From assembly GCA_900769845.1 (NCBI GenBank), contig CAAGIF010000274.1:1-9175 (forward strand): 9,175 nucleotides of DNA. Reading direction: 5' to 3'. The notes beneath the pieces were generated by a model. That model was not told where the DNA came from and ran no database searches. It saw only the letters and a program-made list of their open reading frames with translations. The position numbers and the translations under genes are program-made. This document shows positions 1-5,748 of the stretch, piece after piece (within the stretch, counting starts at the first letter, position 1; each line of letters begins with the position of its first letter). This DNA is from an uncultured Oscillospiraceae bacterium (lineage in GTDB: Bacteria; Bacillota_A; Clostridia; Oscillospirales; Oscillospiraceae).

Positions 1-242
1 ATCTTGCGCATGATGTCCAGCAGATCATGCTGCAGATATTCCAGATCGAAGGAATCAATATCATGGGAGCATTCCTGAACCATTACGGAGCAGGTGGTGT
101 GGTGGGAAACGATGGAGCAGGTGCCGTTCTTGATGCCGGACTCAGCCACAATGGCGTTGACCTCGGGGGTGATGTCATGGAAGGTGGGGATCCAGCCGCG
201 GGACTGCAGTTCTACTTCTTTCTGAAAAACCTTGAAATCCAT
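1..242 (-). CDS. YjbQ (UPF0047) family protein, N-terminal part, truncated by window edge
   Basis: The reverse strand from 242 reads 80 codons without a stop and runs off the window. The start is the ATG at 240-242, with an AAGGAG-type ribosome site at 252-258. Visible motifs are GIKNGTCSIVSHHTTCSV (about residues 36-53) followed by an E-rich, D-rich stretch (QECSHDIDSFD), which matches the HTT/E pattern of the YjbQ family. Family members are about 130-140 residues, so roughly 60 percent is present. E. coli YjbQ has been reported with weak thiamine-phosphate synthase activity, but the physiological role of the family is unsettled. The gene is divergent from a PTS sugar operon and has a promoter carrying the same repeat as the operon promoters, so a role linked to the sugar-phosphate pathway is inferred. 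I am confident of the family and not of the function. Confidence 0.82.
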   Translation of the reverse strand, partial: MDFKVFQKEVELQSRGWIPTFHDITPEVNAIVAESGIKNGTCSIVSHHTTCSVMVQECSHDIDSFDLEYLQHDLLDIMRK

Positions 243-332
243 TCTGATAATCTCCTTTATATAATAGTGTTATATATTTTGGCATTCCGGATTTGGCAAG
301 CCGGTGATGCCAATGGATGACATGGGGCCGAA

Positions 333-352
333 CGGTTGTGATCGTTTGTGAC
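333..352 (-). promoter_or_regulatory. Putative DeoR operator, copy 1 (yjbQ side)
   Basis: Read on the reverse strand this is TCACAAACG followed by ATCACAACCG, two 10-bp-phased direct half-sites. It lies just downstream of the predicted yjbQ transcription start, at about +5 to +24. The same pattern follows the other two promoters (485-504 and 2261-2288). DeoR-family repressors commonly bind direct repeats of roughly this spacing; assignment to the DeoR protein in this window is inference. Confidence 0.55.
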
Positions 353-363
353 CTGTTTACTCC

Positions 364-392
364 ATGGTAACATGACCAAATGGGAAAGTCAA
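364..392 (-). promoter_or_regulatory. Sigma-A promoter of the yjbQ-family gene
   Basis: On the reverse strand TTGACT (387-392) and TACCAT (364-369) are separated by exactly 17 bases. The -35 matches consensus at 5 of 6 positions and the -10 at 4 of 6. Transcription would start near 357, about 115 bases upstream of the ATG at 242, leaving a long leader that contains the repeat at 333-352. Confidence 0.6.
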
Positions 393-436
393 GTCATTTT
401 GTATAGAAAATTTTGAAATAAAATCGGAAAAAACTA

Positions 437-465
437 TTGATTTTTCCAAAATGCTGTATTATAAT
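437..465 (+). promoter_or_regulatory. Sigma-A promoter of the HAD-epimerase-HPr operon
   Basis: TTGATT (437-442) and a perfect TATAAT (460-465) are spaced by 17 bases. The start of transcription would be near 472. The surrounding 390-475 stretch is strongly AT-rich, as expected for a promoter region. Confidence 0.75.
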
Positions 466-484
466 AGCAAACAAAGGTGAGCGA

Positions 485-504
485 TTACGAACGGTTACGA
501 ACGA
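485..504 (+). promoter_or_regulatory. Putative DeoR operator, copy 2 (HAD operon)
   Basis: TTACGAACGG and TTACGAACGA are a nearly perfect tandem 10-mer, starting about 13 bases after the predicted transcription start and ending just before the ribosome site. It is the cleanest of three related sites; the shared core can be written RAACGRTYACRAMCG. A repressor bound here would block both promoter clearance and translation initiation. The bound protein is inferred to be the DeoR product encoded at 2316-3086. Confidence 0.65.
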
Positions 505-525
505 ATCGATCGGGGAGGTAATGCT

Positions 526-1164
526 GTGTTTAAAGGTGTTATCTTTGATATGGACGGAACCATCGTTGACAGTGAAGCGCTGTATTTTGAGCTGGCATCC
601 GAAATTCTGCAAAGTCACGGGTATACATTATCCCATGATGTGTTTATTGCCACCAGCGGGGTTTCCCGGGAAGAGGGCGCCAGAATCTATGGCGAAGCAT
701 TTCCTGCTCTTGACGGAGACGCTGTGATGGATGCGCTGGATGCCAATTATGCCCGGGCGCTTCTGGATCGCCGGTTGAAACTGAAACCCGGATTCCTTCC
801 CCTGATGGCGCTTTTGAAGAACAGGAAGATCCCTATAGTGCTGGCAAGTTCCAATATTGCCTCCGCGGTGGAAAACAGCCTTCGTGCAGTGGATCTTACA
901 GATGCGTTTGACCATATTATTCACGCAGGTCATGTGCAGCGTGTAAAACCCTACCCGGATCTTTTTCTCAAGGCAGCGGAATGCATGGGACTGAAGCCGG
1001 AGGAATGTCTGGTGCTGGAAGACTCAGAGCCTGGCATTCTGGCGGCAGCTGCAGCGGGAACGCCTGCAATACTGATTCCGGATATCTATCCGGTAAGCCA
1101 GCAGATGAAGGACCTGAGTTACCGGGTGCTGCCCAGTCTGGCAGAAGTGGAAGCTTTCTTTTAA
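526..1164 (+). CDS. HAD-superfamily sugar-phosphate phosphatase / beta-phosphoglucomutase-like hydrolase
   Basis: A 212-residue HAD subclass I protein. Motif I is FDMDGTIVDSE with nucleophile Asp8 and acid/base Asp10; motif II is the Ser at LASSN (108-109); motif III is Lys141 in the KPYPDLF segment; motif IV is EDSEPG with Glu165 and Asp166. Residues 15-85 form the helical cap typical of the beta-PGM/YniC-like branch. The start is GTG at 526, preceded by GGGGAGG (512-518) with 7-base spacing; the ATG at 521 is out of frame and too close to that site. It is the first gene of the operon, 16 bases before the epimerase. It could dephosphorylate a pathway intermediate or a dead-end sugar phosphate; mutase activity is a less likely alternative. 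Substrate cannot be read from sequence. Confidence 0.9.
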   Translation: MFKGVIFDMDGTIVDSEALYFELASEILQSHGYTLSHDVFIATSGVSREEGARIYGEAFPALDGDAVMDALDANYARALLDRRLKLKPGFLPLMALLKNRKIPIVLASSNIASAVENSLRAVDLTDAFDHIIHAGHVQRVKPYPDLFLKAAECMGLKPEECLVLEDSEPGILAAAAAGTPAILIPDIYPVSQQMKDLSYRVLPSLAEVEAFF

Positions 1165-1180
1165 ATATAGGAGGTTTGGG

Positions 1181-1876
1181 ATGCGTACAGTATCGGATAT
1201 GGCTCTGTTGCCCTCGGTCATTGGCTGTGACCTCTGCAATCTGGAACAGGATGTAAAAAAACTGGAGCAGGCCGGTTACCGGGCGCTGCATATTGATGTG
1301 CTGGACGGTCACTATTCCCCCAGCATGCCGGTGGGTCTGGATACCTACAAGCAGCTGGCGCAGAGAACGGAACTGGGTTTTGATATCCACATCATGTCCA
1401 CGAACAATGAATTCTTTGTGCAGGAATGCATTAAAATGAAACCCCGCCGCATCTGTTTTCAGGTGGAAGGCGAGCGGCATATCACCAATCTGATCGGAAT
1501 GATCAAAAACGCCGGAATTGAAGCGGGTCTGGCATTCTCTCCGGCCACGGACATTCAAACAGTGGCCCCTATCCTGGCGGAATGTGATTTTATTCTGCTG
1601 ATGCGGATCGAACCGGGTTATGCCGGTTTCAGCAATCGGGAACTGTCCTGGATGCAAGAAAAAATCCGCAACGCAAGAAAGACACTGGATGCCATCCGTC
1701 CGGGAATCGGGCTGGAAATTGACGGCCGAGTCTCCTTTGCTGATGCGCCGGAGTTGATCCGCGCAGGCGCCACCAGCCTGGTGTGCGGAAGCCGCTGCGC
1801 TTTTGTTTCCAGGGACTACACAGAAAACTATCAGAAGATGGTCGATATTTTGCAGGCAGAGGACTGCCTGATCTAA
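1181..1876 (+). CDS. Ribulose-phosphate 3-epimerase family protein (RPE / allulose-6-phosphate 3-epimerase type)
   Basis: A TIM-barrel epimerase of 231 residues, near the family length of about 220-230. The metal and catalytic ligands are all present at expected positions: His37 and Asp39 in HIDVLDGHY, His70 in DIHIM, and Asp181 in EIDGRV. The phosphate-binding end appears as GATSLVCGS (196-204). The loop usually reading NPGFGGQ is EPGYAGF here, and a central His-rich strand is FQVE (93-96). These differences argue against a housekeeping RPE and for a specialised paralogue acting on a substrate such as D-allulose 6-phosphate, converting it to fructose 6-phosphate. A clear AGGAGG (1169-1174) lies 6 bases before the ATG. 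It is co-transcribed with the HAD gene and HPr. Family very sure, exact substrate open. Confidence 0.9.
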   Translation: MRTVSDMALLPSVIGCDLCNLEQDVKKLEQAGYRALHIDVLDGHYSPSMPVGLDTYKQLAQRTELGFDIHIMSTNNEFFVQECIKMKPRRICFQVEGERHITNLIGMIKNAGIEAGLAFSPATDIQTVAPILAECDFILLMRIEPGYAGFSNRELSWMQEKIRNARKTLDAIRPGIGLEIDGRVSFADAPELIRAGATSLVCGSRCAFVSRDYTENYQKMVDILQAEDCLI

Positions 1877-1896
1877 ATAAGTAGGAGGACGAGGAA

Positions 1897-2169
1897 ATGA
1901 CAACTGCAAAGACACAGGTTATCAACGGCTGCGGTCTGCATGCCCGGCCTGCATCTATGTTTGTAAAATTGGCAAAGAGTTTTGAAAGTGAAATCACCGT
2001 TCGTAATGTGGACAAGGACAGTCCCTTTGTCAGCGCCAAGTCCATCCTGCGCCTGCTGACTGCGGAACTGTGTCAGGGCGAATGGCTAGAGCTGAAGGCG
2101 GAAGGCAGCGATGAGGAAGAGGCTGTCCGGCAGCTGATCGAACTGGTCAACAGCGGATTTGGCGAGTAA
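1897..2169 (+). CDS. HPr-like PTS phosphocarrier protein, operon-dedicated
   Basis: At 90 residues this is the usual HPr size. GLHARPAS places the phosphoryl-accepting His at residue 15 with Arg17, exactly as in HPr. The regulatory serine equivalent to Ser46 aligns with Ser49 in SAKSIL, about three residues further along because of an insertion in the preceding loop. The normally invariant helix following it (SIMGVMSLG in B. subtilis HPr) is replaced by SILRLLTAEL, so interaction with HPr kinase or CcpA may differ. AGGAGG (1883-1888) is 8 bases before the ATG. No enzyme I gene is in the window, so it would depend on the cell's general EI. It probably supplies phosphate to the EIIA encoded downstream. 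Confidence 0.92.
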   Translation: MTTAKTQVINGCGLHARPASMFVKLAKSFESEITVRNVDKDSPFVSAKSILRLLTAELCQGEWLELKAEGSDEEEAVRQLIELVNSGFGE

Positions 2170-2221
2170 ATAATCGGACTTTCAATAAGGCAAGTATTTC
2201 CTTTATTTGGAAAATGTTGTG

Positions 2222-2251
2222 TTGACATGAGCGATTGCAAGATGATAGAAT
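2222..2251 (+). promoter_or_regulatory. Sigma-A promoter of the deoR-PTS transcript
   Basis: A perfect TTGACA (2222-2227) and TAGAAT (2246-2251) are separated by 18 bases. Transcription would start near 2258, immediately before the operator-like repeat. This makes the regulator and PTS genes a second transcription start rather than just an extension of the upstream operon. No convincing terminator separates it from the HPr gene. Confidence 0.7.
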
Positions 2252-2260
2252 TATAAAATC

Positions 2261-2288
2261 GTCAAAACGGTCACAAAACGCAAAACAC
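2261..2288 (+). promoter_or_regulatory. Putative DeoR operator, copy 3 (autoregulatory)
   Basis: GTCAAAACGG followed by TCACAAAACG, then a further CAAAACA, repeats the half-site seen at 333-352 and 485-504, with one extra A in the second unit. It lies at about +3 to +30 relative to the predicted deoR transcript start, suggesting autorepression. The segment TCAAAACGGTCACA also matches the CcpA cre consensus (TGNAANCGNTNNCA) at all but one defined position, so a carbon-catabolite site is the main alternative. Confidence 0.6.
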
Positions 2289-2315
2289 AATCATTGTTTC
2301 AGGAGGAAAGAAGAA

Positions 2316-3086
2316 ATGCCCATGTTTTCAGAACAAAGAAAAACCGAGATTCTAGCTATGCTGACGGACCAGGGAAGCGTTTCACTGGGAGAGCTGATGG
2401 AGAAGTTCTCGGTCAGTGAAGCTACGGTCCGAAGGGACTTGACAGAGCTGGAGGCAATGGGGAGACTGCGCCGTACACATGGCGGAGCGGTACCCAGGAA
2501 CCTGTCACTCTATGAATCCAGTTATGCAGAAAGCAAACTGGTCAATGTGGAGAGCAAGGTGTCCATTGCCAGAGCTTGTGAAAAGCTGGTCCGCGACAAT
2601 CACACGGTTTTGCTGGACTCCGGTACTACCACATTTGAAATTGCAAAGATACTGAAAAACAAGAACATTACCCTGGTTTCCAATTCTGTGACGGTGGTTG
2701 CGGAATTTGTGGAAAATGGCGCGGGAAATATCAATTTCATATCCACGGGCGGCCTGGTCAGATCCAGCTTCCGGGCGTTTGTGGGTTCTTTGGCGGAGGA
2801 ATTTGTCCAGCGCATCGTGCCGGATATTACATTTATCAGCGCCAACGGCTTCAGTCTGGAACATGGCGCGTCCACCCCGGATGTGTCCGAGGCGGGAATG
2901 AAACGGGCAATGCTTAAATGCAGCAAGCGGGCGTATCTGGTCATTGACAGCACCAAGGAAGGTAATGATTATTTCTCCGTGATTGCGGATCTGAAAGCTT
3001 TTGACGGTGTTATTACAGATTCCGGAATTTCGGACAAGACCCGGGAGGCGCTGCAGCGGGCGGGTGTTCAGGTCATTACGGAGTAG
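2316..3086 (+). CDS. DeoR/GlpR-family transcriptional repressor of the sugar PTS locus
   Basis: A 256-residue DeoR-family protein. The N-terminal winged helix (about 6-57) carries VSLGELMEKFSVSEATVRRD, the characteristic recognition helix, then LRRTHGGA. The C-terminal sugar-phosphate sensor domain (about 78-235) has DSGTTT (101-106), SANGFSLEHG (175-184), an EAGMKRAML helix and VIDSTKEG, all family landmarks. An in-frame extension back to a TTG at 2235 exists but would overlap the promoter and operator; the ATG at 2316 has AGGAGG (2301-2306) 9 bases upstream, so it is chosen (ATG at 2322 is possible). The effector is probably the phosphorylated sugar or a derivative. A small CAGGC/GCCTG hairpin at 3091-3104 without a T-tract separates it from EIIA, so read-through to the PTS genes is expected. 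Confidence 0.93.
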   Translation: MPMFSEQRKTEILAMLTDQGSVSLGELMEKFSVSEATVRRDLTELEAMGRLRRTHGGAVPRNLSLYESSYAESKLVNVESKVSIARACEKLVRDNHTVLLDSGTTTFEIAKILKNKNITLVSNSVTVVAEFVENGAGNINFISTGGLVRSSFRAFVGSLAEEFVQRIVPDITFISANGFSLEHGASTPDVSEAGMKRAMLKCSKRAYLVIDSTKEGNDYFSVIADLKAFDGVITDSGISDKTREALQRAGVQVITE

Positions 3087-3141
3087 AAAGCAGGCAAGAG
3101 CCTGGGTGTAAATAAACTTGATCCAAATGGAGGGGTTTTCT

Positions 3142-3588
3142 ATGGAATTGGCAAGCATTATGAGACCGGAAAACATGACATTGGAACTGAAGGCGACAGA
3201 ACGGGTCGAGGCCATTAAGGAATTGATCGATAAGCTGTATGCCTCTGATGCCATTACCGACAAAGAGGAAATTCTGAAGGCGGTTTTGCAGCGGGAGGAA
3301 GAGTTCTCCACCGGCATCGGTTTCCAGGTCGCAATTCCCCATGCCAAGAGCAAGTTCGTTAAGAAACCCTCCATTGCCTATGGCAAGAGCGAAGTTGGTG
3401 TTGACTGGCCCTCTGAGGACGGTGAAAATCCCAAGATGATCTTCCTGATTGCAGTTCCGGATACGGTTACCAATGACCATCTGAAGCTGCTGGCACAGAT
3501 CGCCCGCAAGATCATCCATGACGATGTTCGTGAGAAGATCCTTAATGCAAAGGAAATTGAAGACGTGATTCACGCCTTTGAAAAATAA
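3142..3588 (+). CDS. PTS fructose-family EIIA component
   Basis: A stand-alone EIIA of the fructose/mannitol (type 2) fold, 148 residues from the ATG at 3142. The phosphorylated His67 lies in FQVAIPHAKS, preceded by the REEEFSTGIG motif that is diagnostic of this family. The C-terminal half contains the usual LKLLAQIARKI helix. An in-frame TTG at 3118 would add eight residues but has no ribosome site of its own; GGAGGGG at 3129-3135 fits the ATG at 3142. It accepts phosphate from HPr and passes it to EIIB encoded 20 bases downstream. Separation of EIIA from EIIBC is common in Firmicutes fructose-like systems. Confidence 0.93.
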   Translation: MELASIMRPENMTLELKATERVEAIKELIDKLYASDAITDKEEILKAVLQREEEFSTGIGFQVAIPHAKSKFVKKPSIAYGKSEVGVDWPSEDGENPKMIFLIAVPDTVTNDHLKLLAQIARKIIHDDVREKILNAKEIEDVIHAFEK

Positions 3589-3608
3589 AAAAAGAGAAGG
3601 AGACTGTT

Positions 3609-4970
3609 ATGAAAATCGTAGCTATTGCAAACTGCCCCAATGGTATGGCGCATACCTACATGGCAGCCGAGGCTCTTGAGAAGGCAGCTCAGGAACTTGG
3701 CGTCGAGATCAAGGTCGAAACCCAGGGTGCGATCGGTGTGGAAAATGCACTGACCGCCGAAGAAATCAAGGCCGCTGACTGCGTCCTTCTGGCCACCGGC
3801 GTCGCAACCGACAAGAAGCGTTTTGCCGGCAAGAGAATTCTGGACTGGCCCGTGGCCAACATCATCCAGGAAGCAAAGCAGGCAGTTCAGGCAGCTGTGG
3901 ACGGCAAGGGTACCGTCTATGAAGCTGCAGCAGAAACCGCTGCTCCCGTAATGAAGAAGAAGGGCATCGCTGCTCAGATCATGGAGCATCTGATGACTGG
4001 CATCTCCTACATGGTTCCCATCGTGGCAGCCGGCGGTCTGCTGATCGCCATCTCCTTCCTGTGGGGCATCAACCAGCCCGAAGGCTCTCTGGGCGCGCTG
4101 ATCAATTCCTTCGGCGGCGCTATCCTGTCCTTCATGGTTCCCGTTCTGGCAGCCGGTATCGCTTACTCCATCGGTGATAAGCCTGCCATCGCTCCCGGTC
4201 TGTTTATCGGCTACTTCAGCGCCAATGTCACCAGCTCCGGCTTCCTGGGCGCTATCATAGGCGGCCTGATTGTGGGTTATATGGTCAAGTCTCTGAAGAA
4301 GATCAATATGCCCCGGGCACTGCAGGGCATCCACGCAGTTCTGTTCATCCCCATTCTGACCATCGCCGTTGTGGGTCTGCTGTTCAACTATGTGATCGGC
4401 GCTCCCATTGCTGCTCTGATGGACGCACTGACCAATATGCTGACCAACATGTCCGCAACCAGCATGGTTCTGCTGGGCGTTGTTATGGGCATGATGACCG
4501 CATTCGACATGGGCGGTCCCTGCGACAAGGTTGCTTATGGCTTCTCCGTTGCCCTGCTGGCGGAAGGCATTACCGCTCCTATGGCTGCAAACATGGCTGC
4601 CGGCATGAGTCCCGCTTTGGGCCTGGCTCTGGCTACCGTTCTGTTCAAGGATAAGTTCAACAACGACGAGCGCGAAGCTGGTAAGGTCGCATGGGCACTG
4701 GGCTCCTGCTTCATCACCGAAGGCGCCATCCCCTTCGCAGCCGCTGATCCCCTGCGCGTTCTGCCTGCAACTATGCTGGGCTCCGCTGTTACCGGTGCTC
4801 TGTCCATGCTGTTTGGCTGCACCCTGAATGCTCCTCACGGCGGTATCTTCGCTGTCATCATTCCCGGTGTTGTGAACAAACCCGTTATGTACATCCTGGC
4901 TGTCCTGTGCGGCATGGTCGTTACTGCTCTGACCGTTGGCTTGACCAAGTCCCTCGGCAAGAAGAAGTAA
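3609..4970 (+). CDS. PTS fructose-family EIIBC sugar permease
   Basis: A 453-residue fusion of one EIIB domain (1 to about 100) and EIIC (about 118-450). EIIB has the phosphocysteine Cys9 in ANCPNGMAHTYMAAE, where most FruA-type proteins read ACPTGIAHTFMAAE. After an Ala/Glu-rich linker, EIIC contains multiple hydrophobic segments and the family signatures GDKPAIAPG (189-197), DMGGPCDK (300-307), ITEGAIPFAAADPLRV (369-384) and APHGG (408-412). It is shorter than E. coli FruA, which carries an extra EIIB-like domain. It imports and phosphorylates a hexose-like sugar at the membrane; fructose family does not prove fructose as substrate, and no 1-phosphofructokinase is nearby. The gene is dense in C-ending, CTG and GGC codons, suggesting high expression. 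A ribosome site AAGGAGA is at 3597-3603. Confidence 0.94.
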   Translation: MKIVAIANCPNGMAHTYMAAEALEKAAQELGVEIKVETQGAIGVENALTAEEIKAADCVLLATGVATDKKRFAGKRILDWPVANIIQEAKQAVQAAVDGKGTVYEAAAETAAPVMKKKGIAAQIMEHLMTGISYMVPIVAAGGLLIAISFLWGINQPEGSLGALINSFGGAILSFMVPVLAAGIAYSIGDKPAIAPGLFIGYFSANVTSSGFLGAIIGGLIVGYMVKSLKKINMPRALQGIHAVLFIPILTIAVVGLLFNYVIGAPIAALMDALTNMLTNMSATSMVLLGVVMGMMTAFDMGGPCDKVAYGFSVALLAEGITAPMAANMAAGMSPALGLALATVLFKDKFNNDEREAGKVAWALGSCFITEGAIPFAAADPLRVLPATMLGSAVTGALSMLFGCTLNAPHGGIFAVIIPGVVNKPVMYILAVLCGMVVTALTVGLTKSLGKKK

Positions 4971-4982
4971 TTAATAAAAACA

Positions 4983-5012
4983 GAGGGGGATTCCTCGTGA
5001 ATCCCCCTTTTT
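4983..5012 (+). terminator. Intrinsic terminator between EIIBC and the TIM-family gene
   Basis: GGGGGATTC (4985-4993), loop CTCGT, and GAATCCCCC (4999-5007) form a perfect 9-bp stem followed by TTTTT (5008-5012). It sits 12 bases after the EIIBC stop, inside what otherwise looks like one operon. Because no new promoter is obvious before 5036, it probably acts as a partial terminator or as a 3' end protecting the PTS message. Confidence 0.88.
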
Positions 5013-5035
5013 AAATCAATTATGAGGTGAGAACT

Positions 5036-5740
5036 ATGTACAACAAAGCTATTTTGAAACCGCCTTTCTTTGAGATCGGTCCCAAGCAGTACATCTACGG
5101 CGATGAGGTCCTGGAGCTGGCTCTGATTGCCGACGAACTGTCTGCAAAGCATGATGTTCAGGTTATTTTCACCACTCCCTTCCCTGATATCCGCAGAGTT
5201 CGGGAGAATACCAAAAATCTGATCGTCTTTGCTCCCTCCATGGATCCCATCCCCGTGGGCAGAGGTCTGGCCAATATCCTACCCGAATCCGTCAGAGCTG
5301 CCGGCGCCGACGGCGTTATGCTGAACCATGTGGAAAAGCAGCTGTCCTACCTGCAGCTGAAGCAGACTATGGACCGCGCCAACCAGCTGAACATGCTGTC
5401 TCTGATCTGCACCGACTCCACTGTGGAGGCAAAGGCTGCCGCTCTGCTGGCTCCCACTGTCATCACTGCGGAACCCAACGATCTGATCGGCACCGGCAAG
5501 GCAAGTGACCTGAGCTATGTCCGGGAATCCGTGGAAGCAATCCACTCCATCAATCCCGACATCTATGTGCTTATTGGCGCAGGCATTTCTTCCGGTGAAG
5601 ATGTGTACAATGTGATCAAGGAAGGCGCTGATGCTTCCGGTTCCTCCAGCCGTGTTGCCTGCGCTACCGACAAGCGAGCCATCGTGGACGAAATGCTGGC
5701 CGCTGCCCGTCAAGCATGGGATGAGCGCCACGCTAAGTAA
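5036..5740 (+). CDS. Triose-phosphate-isomerase-family protein, probable sugar-phosphate isomerase
   Basis: A 234-residue TIM-family protein nearest in layout to short archaeal-type TPIs. The catalytic Lys appears as Lys17 in GPKQY (normally N-F-K-T-Y), the electrophile His98 in LNHVEKQ, and the general base Glu146 in AEPNDLIGTG. GAGISSGEDV (181-190) and the G/S-rich segment near 199-205 would bind phosphate. The usual Asn before the Lys is replaced, and the length and operon setting argue against the glycolytic enzyme. Known catabolic TIM paralogues include L-erythrulose-1-phosphate isomerase (EryH/LerI), so an aldose-ketose isomerisation of a non-triose substrate is plausible. The start is ATG 5036 with AGGTGA at 5025-5030; a GTG at 5027 is inside that site. 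Codon use matches EIIBC, not the next gene. Confidence 0.85.
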   Translation: MYNKAILKPPFFEIGPKQYIYGDEVLELALIADELSAKHDVQVIFTTPFPDIRRVRENTKNLIVFAPSMDPIPVGRGLANILPESVRAAGADGVMLNHVEKQLSYLQLKQTMDRANQLNMLSLICTDSTVEAKAAALLAPTVITAEPNDLIGTGKASDLSYVRESVEAIHSINPDIYVLIGAGISSGEDVYNVIKEGADASGSSSRVACATDKRAIVDEMLAAARQAWDERHAK

Positions 5741-5748
5741 GCAAAGTT

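Noticed and set aside
27..320. Forward 97-codon ORF at the left edge
   Set aside because: It is antisense to the YjbQ-family gene, whose reverse reading has a ribosome site and family motifs.
968..1915. 315-codon reverse ORF opposite the epimerase
   Set aside because: Antisense shadow; the forward frame holds all RPE catalytic residues.
2190..2216. Possible terminator after the HPr gene (ATTTCC with GGAAAAT)
   Set aside because: The stem is short and imperfect with no following T-tract.
2235..2315. 27-codon N-terminal extension of the DeoR protein from a TTG
   Set aside because: It would start between the -35 and -10 elements of the gene's own promoter, and the strong ribosome site fits ATG 2316.
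3570..4838. Long 422-codon reverse ORF opposite EIIBC
   Set aside because: Its composition (Gly, His, Gln, Asp, Cys rich) is what the opposite strand of a membrane protein with biased codons gives; the forward EIIBC has full family motifs.
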